Below, piece after piece: positions 54,893-64,000 of a stretch of DNA of 64,000 bases. The position numbers and the translations under genes are program-made. The notes under the pieces are model-generated. The model made no database searches, was not told where the DNA came from, and was given only the letters and a program-made list of their open reading frames with translations. This DNA comes from Bacillota bacterium. GTDB taxonomy: Bacteria > Bacillota > Clostridia > Lachnospirales > Lachnospiraceae. Within the stretch, counting starts at the first letter, position 1, and the number at the start of each line of letters is the position of its first letter. The DNA lies in contig JAEZJV010000040.1 in assembly GCA_023415635.1 (NCBI GenBank), forward strand, positions 124,001-188,000, written 5' to 3'.

Positions 54893-55008
54893 AACAGACT
54901 CCCAATTTAAGATTAATTCATTATATGCTGAAATTACCTCTAAAAGTATGAGAACAATGACCATCAGCAAATACATCCATCCAGAACAGATTGCATAATA
55001 AAACAGGA

Positions 55009-55034
55009 GGTCTTTTGCTAAGAACCTCCTGTCG
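55009..55034 (-). terminator. terminator of the SulP gene
   Basis: ACAGGAGGTTCTT pairs with AGACCTCCTGT around a short loop on the minus strand, followed by TTTTATT. It lies 27 bp after the sulP stop. Confidence 0.9.
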
Positions 55035-55060
55035 GATAAGTCTAAACAATGTATTTCTCT

Positions 55061-56737
55061 TTAACTTGCCTGGCTGAGTGATTTTTTCTGTAACAGCTCC
55101 GCCCGTTCGAGCGCCACATCAATATTGGCACAGAAGTTCTCCAGGCCAACCGACTGATCAAAACCGGCTTTTTGCATCAACTTCAATGGCTGCTCCTGTA
55201 CATGGGACAGAATCAGGGTAACATGTTTCTTCTTGCAGGCCTTCAGCACATTATTCAAAGCATGCAGCGCGTTTACATCCATAGCCGGTACGCTTCGCAT
55301 TCTGAGAATTACTACCTTTACATGGGGATCCAAGGATATTTCCATGAATTTATCGGCAGCACCGAAAAACATGGGGCCATTGATTTCATATACCAGAGTA
55401 TTCTTTGGAACCTTCTTTTTCCTTATATTATCCGGATCGCTCAAATCGTCCTCATTTGAATCCTCCTCCAGATAAGTCCAACTATGCACTTCAGCAACCT
55501 CTGCCATTCTCTTTACGAATAAAATTGCAGCCATCAGGATACCTACTTCGATTGCCACGACTAGATCAAAGATCACCGTCAGAGTAAAGGTTGCCACCAA
55601 TACAAGTATATCACTCTTGGGTGATTTCTTAATCAATGTTATAAACTCTCTCCACTCACTCATGTTATATGCAACCATAAATAAAATTGCAGCGATGGTT
55701 GGCATCGGAATCAATGCAGCATAAGGCATGAGAACTACCAGGATCAACAGGAGCGTTACTGAGTGAACCATACCGGCGACCGGTGTACGTCCGCCGTTTT
55801 TTACGTTGGCTGCGGTTCTGGCAATAGCTCCAGTTGCAGGTATTCCTCCAAAAAGGCTGGATAGAATATTACCGGCGCCCTGAGCAATCAGTTCCATATT
55901 CGAGCGATGCTTACTGCCGATCATTCCATCCGCTACAACACAGGAGAGCAGAGATTCGACACCCGCAAGTACAGCAATGGTTATTGCATCCGGAACCAGG
56001 TTACTAATCATTGTGATACTTAGGCTAGGGAATGAGAAGGTGGGGAGCTTTGATGAAATCTCGTAAAGACTGCCTATGGTATTCACGTCAACCCGAAACA
56101 GCTTAACAACTGCCGATGCTACGAGGACCGCGACTAAGGACGGCGGTATCCTGCGGTTGATTTTTGGCCAGAGAATTAATATGGCAAGCGATAATATTCC
56201 GATTAGGAGTGCCTGAAAGTTGATCGTTGAAAGGCTCTCAAAGCATGCCAGTAACTTTTCTATTGTCTCGACAGGCTTATTCACCAGGGTGAGTCCGAGA
56301 AAATCCTTGATCTGTCCTATAAAGATCGTAACCGCAATGCCCAAAGTAAATCCTGTTGTGATGGTATACGGAATGAATTTCAAGAGTCTTCCGAACTTCA
56401 GTAATCCCATCAATATTAGGATGATACCAGCCATGACAGTTGCTACGGCAAGCCCTTCCATCCCTTCCTTAGCTACAATTCCGGCTACAATCGTGGCAAA
56501 GGCTGCTGTCGGTCCGGAAATCTGGACTCTGCTGCCTCCCAGAAAGGATATGATAAAACCAGCAACAATTGCCGTATATAATCCCTTCTCCGGTGTAACA
56601 CCCGATGCCAATGCCAATGCGATCGATAGCGGCAGGGCGATTATAGCTACTATAATTCCGGCGACAATATCCTTGACCAGTTGCTGTTTCGTATAAGTTT
56701 TCATTACTGAAAACAATTTTGGTTTAATTTTCTCCAT
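55061..56737 (-). CDS. SulP family anion transporter with STAS domain
   Basis: This protein of 558 residues has a membrane domain of about 12-14 segments (starting LVKDIVAGIIVAIIALPLSI, with a SLC26/SulP signature ALALASGVTPEKGLYTAIVA). A cytoplasmic STAS domain follows at about 420-545 (YEINGPMFFGAADKFME, VVILRMRSVPAMDVNALHAL). Family members carry sulfate, bicarbonate or dicarboxylates, and the substrate here is unknown. The ATG at 56737 is preceded by GGAGG. It has its own promoter and terminator. Confidence 0.95.
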   Translation of the reverse strand: MEKIKPKLFSVMKTYTKQQLVKDIVAGIIVAIIALPLSIALALASGVTPEKGLYTAIVAGFIISFLGGSRVQISGPTAAFATIVAGIVAKEGMEGLAVATVMAGIILILMGLLKFGRLLKFIPYTITTGFTLGIAVTIFIGQIKDFLGLTLVNKPVETIEKLLACFESLSTINFQALLIGILSLAILILWPKINRRIPPSLVAVLVASAVVKLFRVDVNTIGSLYEISSKLPTFSFPSLSITMISNLVPDAITIAVLAGVESLLSCVVADGMIGSKHRSNMELIAQGAGNILSSLFGGIPATGAIARTAANVKNGGRTPVAGMVHSVTLLLILVVLMPYAALIPMPTIAAILFMVAYNMSEWREFITLIKKSPKSDILVLVATFTLTVIFDLVVAIEVGILMAAILFVKRMAEVAEVHSWTYLEEDSNEDDLSDPDNIRKKKVPKNTLVYEINGPMFFGAADKFMEISLDPHVKVVILRMRSVPAMDVNALHALNNVLKACKKKHVTLILSHVQEQPLKLMQKAGFDQSVGLENFCANIDVALERAELLQKKSLSQAS

Positions 56738-56837
56738 TTTTATCCTCCATAACCATATCATATCCAGTAAAACATCATAAACCCATAGAATAACTTTTTC
56801 AAGTATTTATGTAATATTTTTAATTTTCCGGCATAAA

Positions 56838-56865
56838 ATTATAAGTTATGCTACGTTCGGTGCAA
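56838..56865 (-). promoter_or_regulatory. promoter of the SulP gene
   Basis: On the minus strand TTGCAC (56865-56860), a 16-bp spacer and a perfect TATAAT (56843-56838) lie about 100 bp before the start codon. The other half of the gap, up to 57010, should hold the ftsH-like promoter, which is not clear. Confidence 0.65.
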
Positions 56866-57010
56866 TAAGGTAATCGTGCCATTTTTTTAATATGGATATC
56901 TTCTGTACGTCTGTTACAATATAAGCATAATTATGTAAACTAATAATGCGTCATTCTACGCTGTCCTATACCGGCAATCACTGATGTGACTCTATTTTGG
57001 AGGTTGGTTC

Positions 57011-58741
57011 ATGAAAAATAAACTACTTCTTTTACTTGCAGGTCTGGGTGTCCTGGGAATGATTGTTCTCGGATATTTTGCTTTCAGGCAGACCAATACA
57101 AATATGGCTTACAGCCGCTTCCTTCAGGAGGTGGAGAATCAGCAGGTGCAGGAGGTCACACTGACACAGGATTCTGATACCTTTACAGCTGTCTTGAAGC
57201 AGGATCCCCATGTAATTTATTCCGTTCCCAATCCAAAGACAGAGGATTTTACGGAATATCTTCTGCTTCATGACATCAAGGTAACCACTGGGCGGGAAAG
57301 TATTCCAATGACACTCTTTAAGGTACTGGCGGTCGGACTGGTGCTCGGCGGAGTCCTATGGTTTATGAGAAACGGACAAAATACAAGCAATTTAATAAAG
57401 GATGCTAACAAAAATAAAAAAAAGAAAATCAAAGAAAATTCTGTTGTCACAATGGCACAGGTAGCCGGAAATGCAGAAGCCAAATCCATGGCTGAGGATA
57501 TCATAGCCTTTATCAAAGATCCCGACAAATATGCAAAAGTGGGTGCCCGGATGCCTAAGGGACTGCTGCTTTACGGGCCTCCGGGAACAGGCAAAACCCT
57601 GATGGCTAAAGCAATCGCAGGTGAAGCCAATGTACCCTTCTATGCCATGAGTGGTTCCGATTTTGTTCAAATGTATGTCGGTGTCGGGGCCAGTCGTATT
57701 CGCAGCCTGTTCAATAAAGCAAAGAAAAGTGAAAAAGCTGTTATCTTTATTGATGAGATTGATGCAATCGGTAAAAAGCGCGCCAGAAATGTCTCTGCAA
57801 GCAACGATGAAAGAGATCAGACTCTGAATGCTCTGCTTACCGAAATGTCAGGTTTTAATGATAATCAGGGTATCCTGGTAATCGGAGCAACCAATCGCCT
57901 GGATTATTTGGATGAGGCACTGCTTCGTCCGGGACGCTTCGACCGGCATATAGAAATCGGTCTCCCGGATATCAATGCCCGTAAGCAGATTTTATCACTA
58001 TACGCAAGAAAAAGACCGCTCGCAGATGATGTTGACTTAACGGAGCTTGCAAAATCAACTGTTTGCTTCAGCGGTGCCATGCTTGAAAATCTTCTTAATG
58101 AAGCTGCTATCCTTGCTGCCAATGAGCAGGATATGGTGATACATGCGTCTCATATTGATAAAGCCTTTTATACCATCATTGCCGGAGCTCCTAAACTGGA
58201 TCGCAGTTATATCACCGAGCTCGAACGAAAAATTACTGCTTATCATGAAGCTGGCCATGCCCTGGTTACCAGACTTCTGCTACCCGAACATGATATCTCC
58301 AAGGTTACTATCATACCGAGTGTTCGCGGCGCGGGAGGCTTTAACCTTACGATACCTAAGGATACCATGTTCCAGAACAAGCGTCAGTTAAAATCAAAAA
58401 TTCAGGTATTTCTTGCTGGACGTGCCGCTGAGGAGCTCATCTTCGGTGAAGAGGAGATAACAACCGGTGCCAGTAATGATATTCAGAAGGCATCTCAGCT
58501 AACGGTAGAATACATCAATAAATTCGGCATGGATGAAGAAATGGGATTATTCAGCACGGAAGTATTGGGTGAAAACCACGATGCCGGATTGGTTTCTCAA
58601 TGCAGGTCTATGATGGATGCACTTTATACTAATACACTGGAGCTGCTTCAAAGTAACCTTCCCCTATTAAAGGTAATCTCTGCAGAGCTCATAGAGAAAG
58701 AAACTCTGAATAGCTGCGATCTGGATCGAATCTGCAGCTGA
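57011..58741 (+). CDS. FtsH-like ATP-dependent zinc metalloprotease (short paralogue)
   Basis: This 576-residue membrane protease has two membrane helices (residues 4-26 and about 100-118) around a small extracytoplasmic domain. An AAA+ module follows with Walker A LLYGPPGTGKTLMAKAIAGE, Walker B VIFIDEIDAIG, pore loop FVQMYVGVGASRIR and the second region of homology. The M41 protease domain has HEAGHALVTRLL and the third zinc residue near TTGASNDI. It lacks the longer acidic tail of housekeeping FtsH and is shorter than most, so it is probably a second, specialised copy. It is a single gene after GGAGG. Confidence 0.93.
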   Translation: MKNKLLLLLAGLGVLGMIVLGYFAFRQTNTNMAYSRFLQEVENQQVQEVTLTQDSDTFTAVLKQDPHVIYSVPNPKTEDFTEYLLLHDIKVTTGRESIPMTLFKVLAVGLVLGGVLWFMRNGQNTSNLIKDANKNKKKKIKENSVVTMAQVAGNAEAKSMAEDIIAFIKDPDKYAKVGARMPKGLLLYGPPGTGKTLMAKAIAGEANVPFYAMSGSDFVQMYVGVGASRIRSLFNKAKKSEKAVIFIDEIDAIGKKRARNVSASNDERDQTLNALLTEMSGFNDNQGILVIGATNRLDYLDEALLRPGRFDRHIEIGLPDINARKQILSLYARKRPLADDVDLTELAKSTVCFSGAMLENLLNEAAILAANEQDMVIHASHIDKAFYTIIAGAPKLDRSYITELERKITAYHEAGHALVTRLLLPEHDISKVTIIPSVRGAGGFNLTIPKDTMFQNKRQLKSKIQVFLAGRAAEELIFGEEEITTGASNDIQKASQLTVEYINKFGMDEEMGLFSTEVLGENHDAGLVSQCRSMMDALYTNTLELLQSNLPLLKVISAELIEKETLNSCDLDRICS

Positions 58742-58764
58742 TAGGATGCAACTATAACCAATGA

Positions 58765-58803
58765 AAAGAGGGCATTGCACCTATAGTGCGACAGCCCTCT
58801 GTA
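58765..58803. terminator. terminator between ftsH-like gene and motB
   Basis: AGAGGGC-TGCAC pairs with GTGCG-GCCCTCT with small mismatches. TTTTC follows on the minus strand, and there is only a weak T-tract on the plus strand. It serves the convergent genes. Confidence 0.75.
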
Positions 58804-58820
58804 TCAGGTTCCCGATTTAC

Positions 58821-59690
58821 CTATTGAGTTGATCTGTAATCCAATTCCGACCGATTATTGTACAATATGATGATATCAACACGTCTGTTCTTGTTACGTC
58901 CTTCCTTCGTATCATTAGAAGCAATTGGGCGAAATTCCCCATAGCCAATGGCAGAAATTCTGGAGCCCTCTATTTTATCCTTTTCGACCAGATAGTCCGC
59001 CACATTAGCAGCGCGGGCTGCGGAAAGCTGCCAGTTGGAATTATACTTATTCCCCGATCCGATCGGTACATTATCCGTATGTCCTTCAATGATAATAGAA
59101 TTATCTATTTTCTCCAGTAGCTCTGCAATGTCCTTCAGTCCGTCTTTCATCTCTTCCTTCAAGACATCCTGTCCGCTGTCGAAGAAGACATCATTGTTAA
59201 AGGAAATCATCAATCCGCTTTCCATAAGCTTTGTACTGGCAGATAATTCGATTCCCATGTTCTTTAGTATCTGATTCACACGGTTCTCCATATTTTGCAT
59301 ATCGCTCTGATTTACAAGACTTCCGCTAATCTCCTTCACTTCACCGGAACCGGCGGATTTTGGCGTCTCTGTTGGTGTAGCTGTTACAGTAGGCCTGCTT
59401 TCATCTGGATCGGGGGTAGTGCTGGGGGTTTCTACCCCCTTGGAAATTCCGTTATCAACGATATTATCACCGCCATCCTCTTCCAAGACTCCCTCAGATC
59501 CGCCTAGTATACTTGCTCCCTGACCCATGGAGGATCCAAGTGATTCAGATAGCTTCGAATATTTCTCCTTGTCCACATTACTAATGGCATACAGTAAGAT
59601 AAACAGAATCATTAGTAACGTTATCAGGTCAGAATAAGTTAGCAGCCAACGCTCACTATTCTCCTTCTTCTGCTTCGGTTTCGCTTTCAT
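58821..59690 (-). CDS. motB: flagellar motor stator protein MotB
   Basis: This 289-residue protein has one membrane helix near the N-terminus with the ion-binding Asp in LTYSDLITLLMILFIL. A Ser/Thr/Pro/Gly-rich linker of about 90 residues follows, then an OmpA-type peptidoglycan-binding domain (EGHTDNVPIGSG, SNWQLSAARAANVADYL, RISAIGYGEFRPIASNDT). With MotA it forms the stator that drives flagellar rotation. The start lies inside the end of motA, so the genes overlap by 35 nt. The linker is long compared with most MotB proteins. Confidence 0.95.
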   Translation of the reverse strand: MKAKPKQKKENSERWLLTYSDLITLLMILFILLYAISNVDKEKYSKLSESLGSSMGQGASILGGSEGVLEEDGGDNIVDNGISKGVETPSTTPDPDESRPTVTATPTETPKSAGSGEVKEISGSLVNQSDMQNMENRVNQILKNMGIELSASTKLMESGLMISFNNDVFFDSGQDVLKEEMKDGLKDIAELLEKIDNSIIIEGHTDNVPIGSGNKYNSNWQLSAARAANVADYLVEKDKIEGSRISAIGYGEFRPIASNDTKEGRNKNRRVDIIILYNNRSELDYRSTQ

Positions 59691-60432
59691 TATCCAGATA
59701 TCCTTTCAACTGTTCCTTCATAAAGGCAGGGTTGGAACCACTTCGAAGCAGCTGCAATCCTTCCATCATCATGTTCTTTGCGAGAATTTCGTCCGTATTC
59801 AATTCCTTCAGTTTTGTCGCAATAGGCAGAAAAAGAAGGTTTGCGGATCCCACGCCATAAAGTGTTGCAATAAAGGCTACCGCAATCTTTCCTCCCAGCT
59901 TCTCAGGCTCACTTAAATCTCCCAATACATGCACCAGACCCATAACTGTACCGATAACACCCATAGTGGGAGCATATCCTCCTGCTGCTTCAAAAACACC
60001 GATGCCCTTTTCATGCCTATGCTCCATATTAATAATTCTTGTTTCCAAAGCCAGCTTCAAAACCTCTTCATCCGCACCGTCTATGATCAGTCTGAGACCG
60101 GTCTTCATAAACTCATCTATGTCATCCGATCCCATCTCCTGCTCCAGTGCCAGTAATCCGTCTCTTCTTGCTACTGTAGATAAACGGATCAAAGTATTCA
60201 AAATTTCATTTTTGTCAACCTTGGTACCGCGTAAAACCAGTCCAATAATTCTTGGCAGTCTTTTTAAGACCTCTATCGGAAAAGAAACACCGACCGCTCC
60301 AATCAATCCTCCGAATACGATTATTGCAGCAGTGGGCTGCAGTAACGCTCCTACCACTCCTCCTTCTAATACAAACGCTACAATCAATGCAGCAAAACCA
60401 AAAATCATAAATATCAGAGTAAATATATCCAT
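59656..60432 (-). CDS. motA: flagellar motor stator protein MotA
   Basis: This 258-residue protein has four membrane segments and a cytoplasmic loop between the second and third with charged motor-contact residues (GLRLIIDGADEEVLKLALET). It contains the MotA signature GVFEAAGGYAPTMGVIGTVMGLVHVL and LYGVGSANLLFLPIATKLKE. It pairs with MotB from the overlapping gene. No chemotaxis or flagellin gene is in the window. A hydrophilic acidic C-terminus (DNESETEAEEGE) is encoded by the overlap region. Confidence 0.96.
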   Translation of the reverse strand: MDIFTLIFMIFGFAALIVAFVLEGGVVGALLQPTAAIIVFGGLIGAVGVSFPIEVLKRLPRIIGLVLRGTKVDKNEILNTLIRLSTVARRDGLLALEQEMGSDDIDEFMKTGLRLIIDGADEEVLKLALETRIINMEHRHEKGIGVFEAAGGYAPTMGVIGTVMGLVHVLGDLSEPEKLGGKIAVAFIATLYGVGSANLLFLPIATKLKELNTDEILAKNMMMEGLQLLRSGSNPAFMKEQLKGYLDNESETEAEEGE

Positions 60433-60550
60433 ATCACTACCCTCACAATCAGCTTATTATGTTCTATGAAACAATATAACTTCCTTCATCCGGCGCCTCT
60501 CTCAGCACTCCGCTTCTTTAGAACTGGAGGCTAAATCCGGAAAGCGCTTT

Positions 60551-62542
60551 TTATGGTGCCTTTATGTAATAGTATTTCATCAGCTTTCCATGCCTGTCCA
60601 AGGCTGAATTATACCCCACACATCGATAATCCTGAAGCAATTGTGTGTACGGAGTCCGTTCAAAAAACCGATGACAGATTCCTTTTTTATCAATATAGAA
60701 CAAAGCATTGACTACCGGTATTTCCTTAAACAGCTGCAGCAGATAATTCTGATAGGATGTCAGCTTCAGCCCTGCCGTCTTCAGAAGATAGGAGGATAGA
60801 TAATTTGCACTGATGCAATCCACGTCATCCTCCTTAATATCATAATTTGCCCAAATAAGGAAAGGCACCTCATATCTCTTCTCATAGATGCCCTCCTGAA
60901 GCCTATTCTCCTGTTGATCATTGAACTCCGAGTATACAACAGGCTGATGATCCCCAAATAGGAGAAGGATTGTCGGTTCCTCCAGCTTTGAGAAATAATC
61001 CACCAGTGTCTGAAAGGCCAGATCTGATTGTCTCACCAGACTTAAGTATTGCTCCACAGCCGGATATCCGGTAAGCTGTGTCAGATGTACAGTATTGGCA
61101 TCATCAAAGATTTGTTCCCCTGAGTAGCCTCCATGATTTTGCATTGTCACATTAAATATAAACAAGGCCTTATCCTTGCCTTTACTCTCAAACTCCTCTA
61201 TAATCTTGGAATAGCTCTCTTTATCACTTATGAAGGAACGGATGCGCTCTGGAGCGGTAAAATCCTGCTCGGTCAGGAATTCATCAAAGCCGAGAAGCGG
61301 ATAAACCAGATCCCGTTTATATCCGCTGCCCTGATAGGGATGGATTGCGATATTATAATAACCCTGCTCCTTTAGAGTAGAAGCAAGAGATGCGGTCGGA
61401 GCTGTGATAAACTGCTGATAAGGGACACTGTTTTGTGGCATGACAGCCATGCTGTTCCCTGTCAAGAATTCATATTCCGTATCACTTGTCGCCCCACCGA
61501 AGACAGAGACAAATAATTTTCCTTGGGTGGTATCCTCCCTCAGCATTCTGGTATAGGGATGATAATCCATATTGGTCGGATAATCTCCCAGCATACTTAA
61601 ATCAGAATAGGCTTCATTCATAATTACAATAATGTTAGGCTTTATATTACTGCTCTTTGAATCTTTGAAGCAGTCTCCTGCTTTGGATAAAAGCTGTTCC
61701 ACCTTACGTACCGAATAACCCTCCGGTGCTTTTGTTTCCATGGCTTTCATATTAGCCACAAAACCAAAAGCGGTCCCATAGGTACAATAGGTGTATTTCG
61801 GAGCAAAGTAGTCAATAACCCTGATTTTCGTTTTAATCAGGTCTGTCTGAAAAAAAGCGGTATAGGTCATCACAGCAAACACGGAATAAATTGCAAAACC
61901 GGAAAGCCTTCTTAGTATCGATATTTTTTTGTCACTACGGCCAAGCTTACTGCCACAAACCAGCATCAGAAACATAATCGTAGAGGCTATCAAAAAGCCT
62001 TCTGAAAAGCTGATCCGGTAATTGGAGGCTACGCTCATTCCCGTCTGCCAGGCCAACAAATCGCTGGGGATGATAGGATTACCCCGAAATAGATAGACCA
62101 GATAATTCAAAACTGCAGTCAGATAAATGACAATGGTATTGACAAATATCGTTCTTCTGATATTTCCGGTAAGGGCATAGATCAGAAAGGTAATCGCCAG
62201 GTACCAGATTAGGTTATAGAAGCTGTATTTTTGAAACAACCTCATATTAAAATTACTAACCATCATTTCTACCATAAGGAAGGAAGAAATAGGCGTCAAA
62301 AACAGCAGAAAGACTCCAAAACTGGTTTGGAGTCTTTCTATGTATTTTCGATCCTTGAGTTCCAGATGGTACCATACTGTCAGCAATACTCCAACAGCAG
62401 CGTATCCGGCCATTTTTCCTGCCGATCCCTTGGTATGTACATAGCAACTGTATATCAGAAAGAACTCATACAGCAGCAGCAGATAGGCCGGAATGCTTTT
62501 CTTACTCTTCCAATTTATTGTTATCGTCTGTCCGAACTTCAT
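60551..62542 (-). CDS. LTA-synthase-like membrane sulfatase-fold enzyme
   Basis: This protein of about 663 residues has six or so N-terminal membrane helices (to about residue 245). The extracellular alkaline-phosphatase-fold domain includes NIIVIMNEAYSDLSMLG, VFGGATSDTEYEFLTGNSM (the usual Thr nucleophile region is the Asn-Glu-Ala... start and GGATSDTEYEFLTG), PYQGSGYKRD and LLLFGDHQPVV. Such enzymes transfer glycerol phosphate to lipoteichoic acid or modify other glycans. The start is the ATG at 62542; the frame extends to a TTG at 62581, but that is a weaker choice. It is probably a wall polymer transferase; the exact product is unknown. Confidence 0.88.
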   Translation of the reverse strand: MKFGQTITINWKSKKSIPAYLLLLYEFFLIYSCYVHTKGSAGKMAGYAAVGVLLTVWYHLELKDRKYIERLQTSFGVFLLFLTPISSFLMVEMMVSNFNMRLFQKYSFYNLIWYLAITFLIYALTGNIRRTIFVNTIVIYLTAVLNYLVYLFRGNPIIPSDLLAWQTGMSVASNYRISFSEGFLIASTIMFLMLVCGSKLGRSDKKISILRRLSGFAIYSVFAVMTYTAFFQTDLIKTKIRVIDYFAPKYTYCTYGTAFGFVANMKAMETKAPEGYSVRKVEQLLSKAGDCFKDSKSSNIKPNIIVIMNEAYSDLSMLGDYPTNMDYHPYTRMLREDTTQGKLFVSVFGGATSDTEYEFLTGNSMAVMPQNSVPYQQFITAPTASLASTLKEQGYYNIAIHPYQGSGYKRDLVYPLLGFDEFLTEQDFTAPERIRSFISDKESYSKIIEEFESKGKDKALFIFNVTMQNHGGYSGEQIFDDANTVHLTQLTGYPAVEQYLSLVRQSDLAFQTLVDYFSKLEEPTILLLFGDHQPVVYSEFNDQQENRLQEGIYEKRYEVPFLIWANYDIKEDDVDCISANYLSSYLLKTAGLKLTSYQNYLLQLFKEIPVVNALFYIDKKGICHRFFERTPYTQLLQDYRCVGYNSALDRHGKLMKYYYIKAP

Positions 62543-62708
62543 AGATGGATTTGCCCCTTTATCATTTTGCCCTTTCTCCAATATATATAATTTGTCCGAT
62601 TATGTCAATGAGTATCAGACTTTTTCATACATAAAAAGGAGAAAACTCCCATCACACAGCTATGCCCTCGAACCTACCCGATATGAATAATGGTTTACTG
62701 TTATGCCT

Positions 62709-63122
62709 TCAGCGTTTTTGATAAAGAGTCCGAAGCTGATTGATTTGAGCTTCAGTCAATCTGTCTGTAGGTGAATTCAATCCACAGGTATCTCTGTTCT
62801 CAACAATCAGCACGGTGGCTTCCCGATCCAGTGTGTGTGTATGCCAGGTGCCCTTCTTTACATTATATAATTGCAATGGTTCCATGGCTATCGTATCTAC
62901 CTCCGTAATGACGTCCTGATTACCTCCTGTAAATAACGTACAATTGCCTTCCAGAAGGACAAATACCTCATCTGTTTCATCATGCTTTTGCATGGTGTTC
63001 AGATTTTGAATCTCCAGTTCTTCACAATATCTCAATATTGCTACACGCCATGTCCCATAATCAATCATCGGTAAATAACCTTCACCCTGATATGAGCTCA
63101 CCTCAATAAATTCCTTCTTCAT
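62709..63122 (-). CDS. cupin-domain protein
   Basis: This 137-residue protein has one cupin barrel. The HDETDEVFVLLEG motif (residues about 46-58) and a later GTWHTHTLDR supply the typical His/Glu metal ligands. I do not recognise a specific enzyme. It is 38 bp upstream of nothing on this strand and follows the GH94 gene in the same direction, so it may share its transcript and act on a sugar phosphate or serve as a sensor. Confidence 0.8.
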   Translation of the reverse strand: MKKEFIEVSSYQGEGYLPMIDYGTWRVAILRYCEELEIQNLNTMQKHDETDEVFVLLEGNCTLFTGGNQDVITEVDTIAMEPLQLYNVKKGTWHTHTLDREATVLIVENRDTCGLNSPTDRLTEAQINQLRTLYQKR

Positions 63123-63160
63123 AATTTCTCCTATTTCTGTACATGATTTTCAACAGTCTC

Positions 63161-64000
63161 CTATATTAAATCCACCAGAATTATATGCTCCCGATTCTGA
63201 TCCAGTGCTTTGATATACTCTCTGGCGATATACCCTGTGTCTTCCGATTCTTCATATTTCACACCATCAATGGTAATACCTCCTACACGATAGGTCCCCT
63301 GCTCCTTGACCGCTTCATTATGATATACAATCTTCAGGCTGCGATCAGCAAAAATCAATGCAACACCAGCCTGACGACGGCTATCAAACTGTTCCGCCAT
63401 AAGCTTAGGTTCCAGTTTCAGATTACCCATATCTCCCTTGATACCGAACATCTCCGTCAGTACCGTCAGCAGGAGCCAGCTTGCAGAGCCGGTAAGGTAA
63501 TGGTAGAGACCTCTCCCGTTATCTCCAAAGTATTCCGGAATACCTGGATAAATTCTGCTTTTTGTAAAATTGCTGCAATGTTCATATAAGGTACGTATTG
63601 CCCTATAGCCCTCACGAGCAAAGCCTTGCTTGTAAAGTGCATTCGCATACATAATTGCCATATGAGCAAACACGGCACCGTTCTCTTTATGACCGTACGC
63701 AAAGCCAAACATCCTTCCAAGGTCTTCCTTTACTTCCCCAAAATTCGTATTTAGCCTATAGCCTCCGACCGCTTCGTCATACAGATAAGCATCTGCTGCC
63801 TTTATAATCTCTTCTATTTGTTCCCGTGTGGCAGTACCCGACATAATTGCAAAGACTTGTCCTGTCAGTATCATTCTGACACCCTGTTCAAAGTCTCCCT
63901 CCACCCTGCGGCCATGATTATCATAATAACCGTTGTACCAGGAAAAACCGTCCCGATTGGTAAGCCATTCTGTACCTCTGATATGTTCCCGTATCCAGGC
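63161..64000 (-). CDS. GH94-family glycoside phosphorylase, C-terminal part (runs off the right edge)
   Basis: The frame is open from the right edge to a stop at 63161, giving 279 residues. No true start lies in the window; a GTG at 63904 is internal. The part seen includes the catalytic-barrel motif GFSWYNGYYDNHGRRVEGDF, VRMILTGQVFAIMSG, RMFGFAYGHKENGAVFAHMA and GSASWLLLTVLTEMFG, followed by the C-terminal beta domain. This is the GH94 cellobiose-phosphorylase fold, which splits beta-glucosidic bonds with phosphate. The substrate is unknown; beta-1,2- or beta-1,4-glucosides are options. It fits a cellulolytic anaerobe. Confidence 0.85.
   Translation of the reverse strand, partial: AWIREHIRGTEWLTNRDGFSWYNGYYDNHGRRVEGDFEQGVRMILTGQVFAIMSGTATREQIEEIIKAADAYLYDEAVGGYRLNTNFGEVKEDLGRMFGFAYGHKENGAVFAHMAIMYANALYKQGFAREGYRAIRTLYEHCSNFTKSRIYPGIPEYFGDNGRGLYHYLTGSASWLLLTVLTEMFGIKGDMGNLKLEPKLMAEQFDSRRQAGVALIFADRSLKIVYHNEAVKEQGTYRVGGITIDGVKYEESEDTGYIAREYIKALDQNREHIILVDLI

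Noticed and set aside
62542..62581. TTG start for the LTA-synthase-like gene
   Set aside because: The extension adds only polar residues, and the ATG at 62542 has AAAGGGG at a usable distance.

Overview
The window reads as chromosome of a low-GC, anaerobic, Gram-positive Clostridia, most likely a Lachnospiraceae member close to the Clostridium/Lachnoclostridium phytofermentans group. This rests on the gene content: an oxygen-independent class III ribonucleotide reductase, pyruvate phosphate dikinase plus a membrane pyrophosphatase, many short-signal lipoproteins, and the order M16C protease - era - yqzL-like - recO - lipoprotein - glyS - ppdK on one strand. AGGAGG-type ribosome sites, TTGACA/TATAAT promoters and U-tailed hairpin terminators are everywhere. 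No rRNA, tRNA or CRISPR array was seen.

Layout: 1-5.0 kb, a carbohydrate (CUT1) ABC uptake operon with the start of a YesM-type sensor kinase and a small lipoprotein. 5.0-7.0 kb, a loose region with a DUF3781 gene, an AraC/GyrI-like regulator and gene debris. 7.05-19.4 kb, an accessory region on the ppdK side of the chromosome: a Dpp-type peptide transporter operon ending in an amidohydrolase and a serine-dehydratase-like gene, an IS21 istB remnant, two genes broken by single-base frameshifts (NTF2-like and AraC/GyrI), and an isochorismatase-fold hydrolase. 19.4-31.7 kb, housekeeping core (ppdK, glyS, recO, era, M16C protease, cspA, purH). 32-46.5 kb, pyk, cell-wall amidase, guaB, ilvE, folA, thyA, nrdD, hflX and a TPR lipoprotein. 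46.8-64 kb, mainly membrane and envelope functions: H+-pyrophosphatase, OadB-like sodium pump subunit with a tiny partner, ZIP transporter, NlpC/P60 and S8 proteases, SulP transporter, an FtsH paralogue, MotAB, an LTA-synthase-like enzyme, a cupin and the 3' part of a GH94 phosphorylase.

The most striking observation is in the accessory region. The last 9-14 codons of ppdK recur five more times downstream of it (near 7.18, 7.29, 16.64, 18.33 and 19.30 kb), always on the ppdK strand. Two of them (7275-7307 and 16625-16654) encode the same peptide with only synonymous changes. Three of them carry a further conserved block of about 100 bp ending in a CACCCTA...TAGGGTG terminator hairpin. All intact cargo genes lie between these copies in the ppdK orientation. 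This is the pattern expected if the 3' end of ppdK has served repeatedly as an integration site whose displaced ends remain as scars. No integrase is visible in the window, so this is an inference.

Functional themes: PPi-linked energy metabolism (ppdK, pyk, hppA), nucleotide supply (purH, guaB, folA, thyA, nrdD with tandem NrdR-like boxes), and envelope biogenesis. Other oddities are an 11-unit 23-bp tandem repeat downstream of guaB, a redoxin domain fused to NrdD, and structured leaders in front of guaB and ppdK.
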